A stretch of 64,000 nucleotides of DNA from an uncultured Gammaproteobacteria bacterium (GCA_958295485.1 OY282354.1:2627001-2691000), one strand, 5' to 3'; shown: positions 25,591 through 34,122, counted from the stretch's first letter. Made by a program: numbers and translations. The notes: generated from the letters alone by a model not told the origin.

Positions 25591-27147
25591 TCAATAAAAA
25601 ACTCCTTTCAATTTGCTTTTCTGTACCTTGCCCATCGTATTACGCGGCAGCTCATCAACAAAACAGATTTGTCTTGGAACTTTGAACCCGGCCAGTTGCG
25701 TTTTCAGGGCGGCAATTACCTCGTCTTCACCTGACTGAAAATCGGGGGTCGTCACCAATGCGGCGGCAACTCTTTCACCCAAGTCCGCATCATCGATGCC
25801 GATGACGGCTGATTCCCTGACCCCCTCCAGGCGATCGATGCATTGCTCGATCTCTTTGGGGTAGATATTCTCCCCGCCACTGATGATCATGTCTTTCGCC
25901 CGCCCGACGATGCTTATACAGCCATCGTCGTCCCACGTCGCCAAGTCACCCGTGCGGAAGTAACCATCATCCGTGAAAGCCGCCTGGTTTGCATCCTTCA
26001 GGTTCCAGTAACCGGAAAAGACGTTAGGCCCCTTGACTAATAATTCACCGACCGCATTCGCAACGGTTTCATTTCCACCTGCGCCCGCGATCTTTATCGA
26101 AACACCCGGCAACGGCCTGCCGACGCTACCGGCCTTACGTTTTCCGCCAAGCGGATTCGAGGCACTCATGCCGGTCTCCGACGTGCCGTAGCGCTCAAGG
26201 ATAACGTGACCGGTTCTTTGTTGAAACCGGTTAAACGTATTTTCAGACAGCGGCGCCGAACCGGAGATGAACAGGCGCATGGCGTCACAGGCCGCCCTGG
26301 TTAAACCGGGACTTTCCAACAGCCGCGTATAAAAAGTAGGCACGCCCATCAGTACGGTGGATTCAGGCAACAGGTCGATGATTTTCTTCCCATCGAACTT
26401 TTCCAGGAAGTGGAGGGAAGCGCCGGCGGTCAACGCGCAGCCCAACGCGACGAATAATCCATGAACGTGAAACAGGGGCAAGGCGTGTATCAATACGTCA
26501 TCAGCCGTGAAGCCCCATATATCGACCAACGTTTCAATATTGGATGCAAGGTTGTCGTGGCTGAGTCTTATGCCTTTGGGCCTTCCCGTGGTTCCGGATG
26601 AATACAGCAGGCAGGCAAGTTCCGACCCATCACATTCCCTGGCTTGAAAATCCGTTGAAGCGGCGCTGGCCTCGTCAACCAACGCGCCGGTTCCATCCCT
26701 GCCGAGCGTGGCCACCTGTTTGATATTGAACCGGCCTGCCGCCGCCCTGACCCACGACTCATTTTCCGGTGAACATACCACAATCGCCGGGCTTGCATCC
26801 GCCAGGTAATAGTCAACCTCGGCAGGCTGAAATGCAGGATTCAAGGGTTGATAAACCAACCCCGCCCGGAGGCAGGCGAGATATAAAAAGACATTCTCGA
26901 TTGACTTATCGACATAAACACAGGCGCGCTCCCCCGGGCGGACGCCCAGGCCCGCCAACACGTTGGCATACCGCGCGGAATTCTCTGCCAGGTCTGCGTA
27001 ACTGTAGCTCCTGTCCCCGGCATGAATGGCGATTTTGCTGCCATTGTTTTCATCACCGCGCAGGCAACGTGAAAACAGGTTCCGCCCCTTCAATATGGCC
27101 CGTTTAGTATGAATACGCCGCTTCCCCCTGTATCCGAACTGATACAT
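25591..27147 (-). CDS. Malonyl-CoA-ligase-like acyl-CoA synthetase
   Basis: The 518-residue ANL-superfamily ligase most resembles malonate-CoA ligase (MatB): LLYSSGTTGRPKG (about 180-192), HALPLFHVHGLFVALGCALT, VLMGVPTFYTRLLESPG, ERYGTSETGMSASNPL and a C-terminal NTMGKVQKSKLK. It would activate a small dicarboxylate or related acid with ATP and CoA. It is 55 bp upstream of the DUF485 gene in the same direction and probably heads the four-gene operon ligase, DUF485, ActP-like, dehalogenase-like. The N-terminus carries about 20 extra basic residues (MYQFGYRGKRRIHTKR) compared with MatB; a TTG at codon 19 could be the real start. Confidence 0.88.
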   Translation of the reverse strand: MYQFGYRGKRRIHTKRAILKGRNLFSRCLRGDENNGSKIAIHAGDRSYSYADLAENSARYANVLAGLGVRPGERACVYVDKSIENVFLYLACLRAGLVYQPLNPAFQPAEVDYYLADASPAIVVCSPENESWVRAAAGRFNIKQVATLGRDGTGALVDEASAASTDFQARECDGSELACLLYSSGTTGRPKGIRLSHDNLASNIETLVDIWGFTADDVLIHALPLFHVHGLFVALGCALTAGASLHFLEKFDGKKIIDLLPESTVLMGVPTFYTRLLESPGLTRAACDAMRLFISGSAPLSENTFNRFQQRTGHVILERYGTSETGMSASNPLGGKRKAGSVGRPLPGVSIKIAGAGGNETVANAVGELLVKGPNVFSGYWNLKDANQAAFTDDGYFRTGDLATWDDDGCISIVGRAKDMIISGGENIYPKEIEQCIDRLEGVRESAVIGIDDADLGERVAAALVTTPDFQSGEDEVIAALKTQLAGFKVPRQICFVDELPRNTMGKVQKSKLKGVFY

Positions 27148-27157
27148 TTAATTCCAG

Positions 27158-27193
27158 CTTGCGCAAGTGTAGAGTATTAATTGCCATGATCAA
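27158..27193 (-). promoter_or_regulatory. Repeated promoter/palindrome module upstream of the ligase operon
   Basis: Minus strand: TTGATC (27188-27193), 16 nt, TACACT (27166-27171), overlapping the palindrome CTTGCGCAAG (27158-27167). Transcription would start close to the ligase ATG at 27147. It is the counterpart of the module at 18537-18572. The adjacent GGGGTCAGGTC (27201-27211) recurs inverted at 47289-47299. Confidence 0.4.
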
Positions 27194-27248
27194 AGTATGA
27201 GGGGTCAGGTCTTTTTTACAGACTGGCTGTCCGTGATAGACTGGAACG

Positions 27249-28820
27249 ATGAATAAATACGATTGCATCATCGTGGGAAGTGGCATCAACTCCCTGGTGT
27301 GCGCGGCCTTATTGAGCAAGAAAGGGATAAAGACGCTCGTGCTTGAGCGTAATGACCGTCCGGGTGGTTGCATTCGCACCGATGAGATTACGGAACCCGG
27401 TTTTATCCATGACGTGTTGTCCAGTTGGCATCCCCTGTTCGTCACGTCACCGGGCTATGCCGAATTAAAAGAAGACCTGGAAAAGCATGGTCTCGAATAT
27501 TGTAATACCGATGCTCCCACCGCGGTCGTATTACCGGACAATACCGGTTTCATCCTGAAGAACTCACGGGATGAAAACGTCAAAAACATGAATGCCATAT
27601 CGGATGGTGACGGCGACCGCTATGCGCAAGCCATGTCGGAGCTGGAACAGTCATTGGACCTGACGTTTACCCTGCTGGGTAGCGAGCTGTGGCGTTGGCC
27701 GACGTTGAAAGTTTTCCTGTCAGCCCTGTTCAAGCTGGGGCCGTTCAGGTTGGCGCAGTATTTCGGCTATACCCTGCAAACGGCGCGCGCCTGGCTGGAT
27801 GCGACCTTTGCCTCGAACGCGATCAGCGCCTGCCTGGCGGGTTGGCCATCCCACATCGGTATCGGTCCGGAGGCGCCCGGCTCCGGTCACATGGCGCGGG
27901 TGATTGCCTTTACCCTGGAGATGGCAGGTTGTCCGGTAGTCAAGGGTGGGAACTACAATATTGTGAAGGCATTCCAACAAGTCATCGAAGCTAATGGCGG
28001 CGAGTTGAAAGTCAACGCGGACGTGGCTAAGGTAATGACCGGGAACGGTCGGGCCAAAGGCGTCAAGACCAGCGACGGAACCGAGTATCTGGCTGACAAG
28101 GTGATATGCAGCGTCACGCCAAACCAGCTTTATGAACGACTATTAGACCCGGCTGAGGCGCCGGAGGCAGTGGCAAGGCAAGCCAGGGCCTTCCGGTATG
28201 GCAACGGTAATATGCAAATTCACCTGGCCTTATCAGAACCACCTCAATGGCAGGTTCCTGAATTATCAAAGGTAGCGATCACGCACGTTACGACCGGGTC
28301 GGATGCGGTGTCCCAGGCCATTAATGAAGCAAATTGCGGCTTGCTGCCGAAGGAAGCCACTATCGTCGTCGGCCAGCCCGCCGCCTTGGACCCGAGTCGC
28401 GTCCCTGAAGGCAAGGGCCTGTTATGGATCCAACTACAGGAATGTCCCCGTCATATAAGAGGTGATGCAGCCGGGAAAATAACCGTGCCTGAAGACGGCG
28501 CCTGGACCGAAGGGGTACGCGAAGCCTATGCCGACCGCATCATCGAAAGATTGGGGCGCTATATTCCGAACTTGAAAAACAGTATTATTGCAAGGACGGT
28601 GTTGTCGCCCGCCGACCTGGAAGCTATCAACATCAACCTCGTCGGTGGTGACCCCTACGGTGGCGCCTGTTCACTGGATCAGTTCTTTCTGTGGCGGCCA
28701 TTACGGGCATTGAAAAATCACGACACACCGGTTAAAAATTTATATCACATCGGCGCATCCACCCATCCCGGCCCGGGCCTGGGCGGAGCTTCCGGTTACC
28801 TGGTTGCAAAAAGTCTGTAA
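27249..28820 (+). CDS. Phytoene-dehydrogenase-like FAD oxidoreductase (CrtI/RetSat family)
   Basis: The 523-residue protein opens with a dinucleotide-binding motif (CIIVGSGINSLVCAALLSKK, about residues 5-24) and LVLERNDRPGGCIRTDE. It has the family's long middle part and ends with GASTHPGPGLGGASGYLVAK, a typical CrtI-type C-terminal FAD motif. Members desaturate or isomerise isoprenoids or act on uncharacterised substrates. No carotenoid genes are adjacent, so its substrate cannot be assigned. It is divergent from the ligase operon and convergent with the NUDIX/MBL gene, with 22 bp between stops. Confidence 0.9.
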   Translation: MNKYDCIIVGSGINSLVCAALLSKKGIKTLVLERNDRPGGCIRTDEITEPGFIHDVLSSWHPLFVTSPGYAELKEDLEKHGLEYCNTDAPTAVVLPDNTGFILKNSRDENVKNMNAISDGDGDRYAQAMSELEQSLDLTFTLLGSELWRWPTLKVFLSALFKLGPFRLAQYFGYTLQTARAWLDATFASNAISACLAGWPSHIGIGPEAPGSGHMARVIAFTLEMAGCPVVKGGNYNIVKAFQQVIEANGGELKVNADVAKVMTGNGRAKGVKTSDGTEYLADKVICSVTPNQLYERLLDPAEAPEAVARQARAFRYGNGNMQIHLALSEPPQWQVPELSKVAITHVTTGSDAVSQAINEANCGLLPKEATIVVGQPAALDPSRVPEGKGLLWIQLQECPRHIRGDAAGKITVPEDGAWTEGVREAYADRIIERLGRYIPNLKNSIIARTVLSPADLEAININLVGGDPYGGACSLDQFFLWRPLRALKNHDTPVKNLYHIGASTHPGPGLGGASGYLVAKSL

Positions 28821-28842
28821 CGATGGGGGTTGCTGTCTCCTG

Positions 28843-30321
28843 TTACGCCAAAAGCCAGTTGCCGCCCCGTTGTTTACTGAACCCGTCTTCCTCCAGCTTG
28901 AGCAGGCTTGCCAATAAAGAACGGGAGGCAATGGGATACGTGGTTTCGGGTACGTCGGCATAAACTTCAGGCAACAATTCATCAATGCTCCGCGGTTTAT
29001 CGGTGAGCGCCTTCTTGACGGCATTTTCTCGTTCTTCCCGACGCTTTAAAAAATACCGGACCAGGCTGTGGCCATCACGGCTGGCCAAGCCATGGGCGGG
29101 AAACAAGGTCTTCATGGGGATGTCGAGCAACCTGTTCAAACTATGCAGGTAGGTGCGCATGTGTCCTTCCGGCGGGTCGATCAGGATCGTTGAGACGGTG
29201 GACAGCATGTCACCCACAATCGCCGCATGGTAACGGCTGTCGATATAACAAAGATGATCGACGGCATGGCCAGGGGTATGGATGACCGTAAGATGCCAGT
29301 CAGCGCTGCCGTCCGGCGCAACGCCGAGCTCCAGGCGGTCTCCATCTTTTAACGGTTTGCCTTTTATGTACCCGGGTTCGATTCGGTTACAGGTTTCTTC
29401 ATGGGCGCTGACCGGCAGCTGGTAACGCTGGCTGACGGCATTAACGGCGCCGACGTGATCAACGTGATGGTGGGTCAACAGGATGGCCTCGAATGTTTTC
29501 CCGTCATCAATGAATTCATCCATCTTGTTGAACAAGCGTTGTTGCTCTGAGGCATCCGGGGTCGCCGGGTCGATGACGTACAGTTTATCCGTACCGACGA
29601 TCAGGGTATTGGTCGTCGTTGCGGGCGGCAGCGTAGGGGTCGCCAACGGCGCCATGAATATCCCCGGAGAAAAATAGACCGGGTGCAATCCCCCCTTGTC
29701 CAACCGCTCCAGCTCGGCCTTTGCCTGGGCAAAAAATGCTGCCAAACCGCCATTTGCCATGAGGCGCAGGAGGAAAAGCACGGGCGGGGCTATTTGCATC
29801 TCCCCTTTTTCCCAAGCGTCGACGGCCTGCTGCGGCTTGATGAAACCGCCGTCAACCAGTTCGTAATTATCGATCCCGGGGGTTTCATTGTCGCAGGACC
29901 GCACGTGCATAAATTGCGTATCAAAACGCACCGGAATGAACGGCGGCGTGGTAAGTCGAAATACCGGCGCAATCGAGGCATAATTCGCGCCGAAACCCGC
30001 GAGGAATTGCTGCCATTGTTCCGGCGCTGCCTTTATCTGTTTTTTTAATGTTTGCTTCCGTTCCCGGCTGAACTCCTTGCCCAGGGTTGCGGACAGGACA
30101 CCTGTTTCTTCCAGGGCTTCCCGTATGACGCAGCGTTTCAAAACGAGTTCTTCGGGGTCATCCTCCCGGTGATAATCGATCCTGTTTACATTCCCCCCGG
30201 GAAATACCCAGTAGCCGCCGAAGAATTTCAGTTCGGCCGCGCGCTTCGCCAGGTACACCTCCGGTTCATCATCAGAACCACGGGTAAAAATAACGGTGGC
30301 GGCGAGTTTGATCTTCGACAT
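28843..30321 (-). CDS. NUDIX plus metallo-beta-lactamase fold fusion hydrolase
   Basis: The 492-residue product joins two hydrolase domains. Residues about 5-225 are a NUDIX domain similar to the NUDT19/CoA-pyrophosphatase-like group (WVFPGGNVNRID with the box continuing REALEETGVL). Residues about 235-450 are a metallo-beta-lactamase domain with the metal motif LLTHHHVDHVGAV and further ligands in HTPGHAVDHLCY, VGDML and LFPAHG. A winged-helix-like C-terminus follows, as in LACTB2. Both active sites appear intact. The fusion suggests processing of a CoA-derived or nucleotide-linked substrate. It stands alone on its strand, 133 bp from the deacetylase gene end. Confidence 0.88.
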   Translation of the reverse strand: MSKIKLAATVIFTRGSDDEPEVYLAKRAAELKFFGGYWVFPGGNVNRIDYHREDDPEELVLKRCVIREALEETGVLSATLGKEFSRERKQTLKKQIKAAPEQWQQFLAGFGANYASIAPVFRLTTPPFIPVRFDTQFMHVRSCDNETPGIDNYELVDGGFIKPQQAVDAWEKGEMQIAPPVLFLLRLMANGGLAAFFAQAKAELERLDKGGLHPVYFSPGIFMAPLATPTLPPATTTNTLIVGTDKLYVIDPATPDASEQQRLFNKMDEFIDDGKTFEAILLTHHHVDHVGAVNAVSQRYQLPVSAHEETCNRIEPGYIKGKPLKDGDRLELGVAPDGSADWHLTVIHTPGHAVDHLCYIDSRYHAAIVGDMLSTVSTILIDPPEGHMRTYLHSLNRLLDIPMKTLFPAHGLASRDGHSLVRYFLKRREERENAVKKALTDKPRSIDELLPEVYADVPETTYPIASRSLLASLLKLEEDGFSKQRGGNWLLA

Positions 30322-30454
30322 GACAACCAGTATACAAGATGAACAGAAATTTGATTTTTATATCTTCCCTGAAGACTTGGCGCGGGTCATTGAAGGTCTC
30401 GACGACAGCATCAGTCCCTGACACGGGTATGGAGACGGCAGGTGTTTTATCTTC

Positions 30455-31552
30455 TTAAAGTCTTTGCAGCAAAGGCTCTACCTGTCTTATCACCGCCTCC
30501 TGGTGGGGTTGCAAGGGATGGCCGCCCAGTCCGGCCAATAGCGGTTCGAAGGGGTCTTCGACGCCGGCGCTGATGCCGGATAATCGCTCCATGACGGCAA
30601 GGCCGAAGAACGGCGCCGTGTGGCCGCTGTAACCGCCCTCGTGGCATAAGACCAGCCGACCGTCACATACCTCGTCCGCCACCTCCATCAGCTTTCTCGT
30701 CAAGGTGGAATAAGCCTCGCTGGTCATCATCTGCCGGCCCAAGGGGTCTTGCGCCCCCGCATCGAAGCCCGACGGGACGATAATAAAATCCGGCTTGAAT
30801 CTTTGTAAGGCCGGTATGACGATGCGATCATAAACTGCTTCATAAGCGCCGGTCCCTGAACCCGGCGGCAATGGAACGTTAATATTGAAACCCTCGCCGG
30901 CGCCTTCACCCGTCTCGCTGATATAACCGGAATCCTGGGGAAAACAATTGTCCTGGTGTATCGATATGGTCAGGGCAGCGGGATTATCCCAAAATGCGGA
31001 TTGGGTGCCGTTGCCGTGGTGGACATCCCAATCCACAAAGGCGATGCGGTCCAACTTGCGCGCCTGCAACAAGTGCATGCCGGCGATGGCTGCGTTGCCG
31101 AATATGCAAAACCCCATGCCGGCGTCAGACAGGGCGTGATGCCCCGGCGGCCTGACAAGGGCATAGGCATTTCGTACCCGTCCGTCCAACACGGCGTCCA
31201 CTGCCTCGATCACGCCACCGGCGGCAAGACAGGCGATCTCGAAGCTGCCCCGGCCCATGGCCGTATAAAATCCTGTTTCCGACAAATATTGATCGTTCTG
31301 CGATTTGATTTTCTCGTAATAACCAGGCGTATGGAAACGACAAATCTCTTCTTTAGTCGCTTCCCGGGGTTCTATCTGCACCAAGTCTTTTAATAGTCCA
31401 CTGACCTCTAACAGGTTACGTATGCGTCTTTTCGTTTCATGATGCTCCGAATGCACATAAGGCTGCACCGGATTCCCATACGGCATAAAACCGGCAAAGT
31501 TGCCATTTTCATGCCACATATAAAGTTCGTGGTAAATAAAACCTGTCGCCAT
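30455..31552 (-). CDS. Class II histone-deacetylase-like amidohydrolase
   Basis: The 365-residue zinc amidohydrolase starts MATGFIYHELYMWHENGNFA, with AAGG seven bases ahead of the ATG; the frame is open further to 31669 without family similarity. Catalytic features are all seen: VRPPGHHALSDAGMGFC (His-His pair), the zinc ligands in VDWDVHHGNGTQS, and the third aspartate in PSGFDAGAQDP, plus LCHEGGYS near the end. Bacterial members remove acetyl groups from polyamines or other small amides. A role in acetylated amine use would fit the neighbouring amine dehydrogenase (divergent, 105 bp away), but this is inference. Confidence 0.92.
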   Translation of the reverse strand: MATGFIYHELYMWHENGNFAGFMPYGNPVQPYVHSEHHETKRRIRNLLEVSGLLKDLVQIEPREATKEEICRFHTPGYYEKIKSQNDQYLSETGFYTAMGRGSFEIACLAAGGVIEAVDAVLDGRVRNAYALVRPPGHHALSDAGMGFCIFGNAAIAGMHLLQARKLDRIAFVDWDVHHGNGTQSAFWDNPAALTISIHQDNCFPQDSGYISETGEGAGEGFNINVPLPPGSGTGAYEAVYDRIVIPALQRFKPDFIIVPSGFDAGAQDPLGRQMMTSEAYSTLTRKLMEVADEVCDGRLVLCHEGGYSGHTAPFFGLAVMERLSGISAGVEDPFEPLLAGLGGHPLQPHQEAVIRQVEPLLQRL

Positions 31553-31657
31553 GTCGTACCTTGAGCAGTAATGGATTCCTGTAAAAGATTGCACATATAA
31601 TATATAATTCAGCCAGTTGCACAATGAATATTTAGAGACACGTGGCGGAATCCGACT

Positions 31658-32812
31658 ATGTTTAGACAATTACTCCGGTTAGTCCTTCTTTCAGGCATCA
31701 CTCTTGCCGCTTCGGCGGAACTGGCGAGAGACGAATTAGGTAAAGTAGAAACCCTCCCCCTCCCATACCCGAATGATTGGGTAATTGTGCATGACGTCGC
31801 GTTCGACCACATGAGCCTGGGTAAATTCATAGTGATGGATATTAACGGGAAGAAGATTTCGGAATTTTTCAAGGGGAGCTTTGACGGCGGCAATCTTGCG
31901 GCTTTTGCCCAGGCATCGAAAAAACCCGAGATGTACGTGCTGGAACATTATTATGACCGCGGCGCCCGCGGCAACCGTACCGACCTGGTTACCATTTATG
32001 ACAAGGCTACCCTGATGCCCGTGGATGAAATCGTTTTGACGGGACCCAAACGGGCGGAAATGTTAGTAAGCAAGTTCATCATTTCACTCATCGATGACGA
32101 AAAATTCCTGTTGCTCTATAACTTCACTCCCGCTACGTTTGTCACGGTTATCGATCTTGTAAAACGTGAGGTCGTCAATGAGGTTCAACTGCCAACCTGC
32201 GCCGGTATTTATCCCACCGGAAAACGGGGGTTCAGTTCAATTTGCAGCAACGCCTCGATGATCAGCTTTCAACTGGATAAAAACGGCAAGGTCGCGAAAC
32301 AATCAAAAATCGACCCTTTCTTCGATATTGAAAAAGACGCGCTGTTTGAAAGACCGGCGATCATCGACGGCGTGGGCTATTTCCCCAGCTTTGCCGGCAA
32401 TGTACAGGAAATCAACTTGCAGGGTGATGCGGCTGAACCGGGTGAGAAGTGGAGCTTGTTGGGAACGGAAGATAAAAGTAAAAACTGGCGTCCCGGCGGC
32501 GCCTGGCTGGCGGCGACGGACAGCGCCAAACGTCTTTATGTGATGATGCATGAAAACGGCGGAGAAGGCTCCCATGATAATCCGGGGTCGGAAATCTGGG
32601 TATTTGATACCGGCAGGAAAGCGCGGGTCAACCGCATACCCCTGACCCTGCCGGCAATCGCATTCGATATTACCGCAGGCGACTCACCCAAGATCGTGGC
32701 GACCAACGTCGAAATGAACCTTGAAGTCTATGACGCCGCGTCAGGTGAACACGTCAACACCATCAAGGATTTCTATCACTCGTGGCCTTTGCTGGTGTAT
32801 GCTTCGCCATAA
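31658..32812 (+). CDS. Quinoprotein amine dehydrogenase, large (heavy) subunit
   Basis: The 384-residue product has a signal peptide (MFRQLLRLVLLSGITLAASA) and the beta-propeller sequence of the methylamine/aromatic amine dehydrogenase heavy chain: STNPGGAW-like NWRPGGAWLAATDSAKRLYV, MMHENGGEGSHDNPGSEIWV, and DTGRKARVNRIPL. The heavy chain binds and protects the light chain that carries the tryptophan-tryptophylquinone cofactor in the periplasm. The light chain gene and a cytochrome c gene follow. Given the adjacent paaK-paaZ-paaI genes, aromatic amines such as phenylethylamine are the likelier substrates (inference). The last 115 bp of the gene are duplicated in tandem downstream. Confidence 0.93.
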   Translation: MFRQLLRLVLLSGITLAASAELARDELGKVETLPLPYPNDWVIVHDVAFDHMSLGKFIVMDINGKKISEFFKGSFDGGNLAAFAQASKKPEMYVLEHYYDRGARGNRTDLVTIYDKATLMPVDEIVLTGPKRAEMLVSKFIISLIDDEKFLLLYNFTPATFVTVIDLVKREVVNEVQLPTCAGIYPTGKRGFSSICSNASMISFQLDKNGKVAKQSKIDPFFDIEKDALFERPAIIDGVGYFPSFAGNVQEINLQGDAAEPGEKWSLLGTEDKSKNWRPGGAWLAATDSAKRLYVMMHENGGEGSHDNPGSEIWVFDTGRKARVNRIPLTLPAIAFDITAGDSPKIVATNVEMNLEVYDAASGEHVNTIKDFYHSWPLLVYASP

Positions 32813-32940
32813 TCGACGTTCGTTGCTAATGAACCTTGAAGTCTATGACGCCGTGCCAGGCGAACGCGTCAATACCATTATGGATTTCTGTCATACGTGG
32901 CCTTTGCCGATGTATGCTTCAACATAATCGACGTTCGTTA
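32714..32940 (+). repeat. Tandem duplication of the amine dehydrogenase heavy-subunit 3' end
   Basis: Copy 1 (32714-32828) is the end of the heavy-subunit gene plus 16 bp. Copy 2 (32829-32940) follows immediately and repeats it with about 15 substitutions, including the stop and the ATAATCGACGTTCGTT tail. Copy 2 keeps an open reading of 32 codons (32829-32927, MNLEVYDAVPGERVNTIMDF onward), so it encodes the last propeller strand again as a free peptide if translated. The divergence shows the duplication is not recent. Confidence 0.9.
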
Positions 32941-32953
32941 CCCGGAGAAAAAA

Positions 32954-33472
32954 ATGAACTGGTTAGACAAATTGACGGAAAACGTCTCCAGAAACGTAGC
33001 AAAGACGTCTTCACGCCGAGGGTTTTTAGGGGGGCTTGGGGCTATGATTGCCGGTGGGTCGCTCATCCCGTTACTGCCGGTAGCCCGCGCCGATGCCATG
33101 AAACAACCCGAACCACCCACGGCAGATCCGGGCGACCCGGCCACCTGTGATTACTGGCGGAATTGCGCAATCGACGGCTACTTGTGCTCCTGCTGTGGCG
33201 GCTCCGTCAACAGTTGTCCGCCGGGCACGGAAATGTCGGCGATTACCTGGATTGGCACCTGCAAGAACCCGGGAGATGGTAAGGACTATATCATCTCCTA
33301 CAACGATTGCTGCGGCAAAGCGCCCTGCGGCAGTTGTTTCTGCAACAGGAACGAAGGTGACAGACCCACTTACCGGCCACACACTTCCAATGACTATAAC
33401 TGGTGTATCGGCACCAAGAGCCAAGCCTATCATTGCACCGTAAACATCATACTGGGCGTGGCGATAAAATAG
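32954..33472 (+). CDS. Quinoprotein amine dehydrogenase, small (light) subunit with TTQ cofactor
   Basis: The 172-residue light chain carries the cofactor made from two tryptophans. By alignment with the methylamine dehydrogenase beta chain these are Trp99 (AITWIGTC) and Trp150 (NDYNWCIG), 51 residues apart as in the known enzyme. The mature part has 14 cysteines in the family pattern (CSCCGGSVNSCPPGTE, YNDCCGKAPCGSCFC) for the disulfide network. A twin-arginine signal (SSRRGFLGGLGAMIAGG) fits export of a folded subunit. GGAGAAAA precedes the ATG. Known clusters have mauE and mauD, and often mauF and mauG, next to this gene; none is here, so cofactor maturation must be encoded elsewhere. Confidence 0.95.
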   Translation: MNWLDKLTENVSRNVAKTSSRRGFLGGLGAMIAGGSLIPLLPVARADAMKQPEPPTADPGDPATCDYWRNCAIDGYLCSCCGGSVNSCPPGTEMSAITWIGTCKNPGDGKDYIISYNDCCGKAPCGSCFCNRNEGDRPTYRPHTSNDYNWCIGTKSQAYHCTVNIILGVAIK

Positions 33473-33554
33473 GCGCGATGCGGCAGCCGCGGGGACAACT
33501 TTCCGATGGCATATAAGCATAGGTTATGCCTTCGGAATAACCTGGCAGACGTAG

Positions 33555-33576
33555 GGGCAACCCCCCGTGGTTGCCC
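33555..33576. repeat. GGGCAACC/GGTTGCCC hairpin repeat
   Basis: A perfect 8-bp stem (33555-33562 with 33569-33576) and 6-nt loop lies in the 206-bp gap between the light subunit and cytochrome c genes. There is no U-run, so it is a structural or REP-like repeat more than a terminator. The rest of the gap shows no gene. Confidence 0.5.
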
Positions 33577-33678
33577 GGTATCGGGTGATTGCGGCGCATC
33601 ATTCAGGCAGGCGCGAGGGACTGCCCCGCTGAGGATGGTTGCGCTGAACAACGGAGCAAACAGTTAAAAACTTTATCC

Positions 33679-34122
33679 ATGTGTACAGGAATCAGGAACG
33701 CTTGTTTAGTTGTTCTTTTATCATGGGGCGCGAATGCCGGCGCCGCCGATGATATGCTGGCAAGACAGAACTATATCCTGAATTGCCAGGGCTGCCACCT
33801 GCCCGACGGCTCCGGCTCGAAAGGCAACGTGCCGAAGATGAATGATTTCGTGGGATACTTCCTCCACGTGCCCGGCGGCAGGGAGTTCATCGTGCAAGTG
33901 CCGGGGGCAGCTAATGCCCCCATCAGCGATCAGGAGCTGGCCGACGTGATGAACTGGTTGTTGCTGAATTTCAGCAAGAAAGAATTGCCCGCTTCATTTG
34001 AACCTTATTCCGCCGCTGAGATAGGCCGGTTGCGTCGGGAACCACTCATCGAGGTGCATGACCGCAGGAACGAGTTGATCGCCCAAATCAGGGATAAACT
34101 CGGGGTGACGGAAGACAAGTAA
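33679..34122 (+). CDS. Periplasmic class I cytochrome c, likely amine dehydrogenase electron acceptor
   Basis: The 147-residue product has a signal peptide (MCTGIRNACLVVLLSWGANA) and one haem site CQGCH (mature N-terminal part) with a likely distal methionine in VPKMNDF. The C-terminal half is helical and charged. In aromatic amine dehydrogenase clusters a cytochrome c gene commonly follows the light-chain gene, so it may take electrons from the enzyme or from an azurin-like intermediate. The frame is open upstream to 33589, but only the ATG at 33679 gives a signal peptide. No good ribosome-binding site is seen. Confidence 0.85.
   Translation: MCTGIRNACLVVLLSWGANAGAADDMLARQNYILNCQGCHLPDGSGSKGNVPKMNDFVGYFLHVPGGREFIVQVPGAANAPISDQELADVMNWLLLNFSKKELPASFEPYSAAEIGRLRREPLIEVHDRRNELIAQIRDKLGVTEDK

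Noticed and set aside
23571..27248. Search for a cobalamin riboswitch upstream of the dehalogenase-like gene or its operon
   Set aside because: The gene is translationally coupled to the symporter gene, and the gap 27148-27248 is too short and lacks any B12-box-like sequence.
32721..32927. A 68-codon frame across the end of the heavy-subunit gene
   Set aside because: Its first half is out of frame with the real gene; only the part from 32829 corresponds to the duplicated heavy-subunit tail, and that is reported as a repeat.
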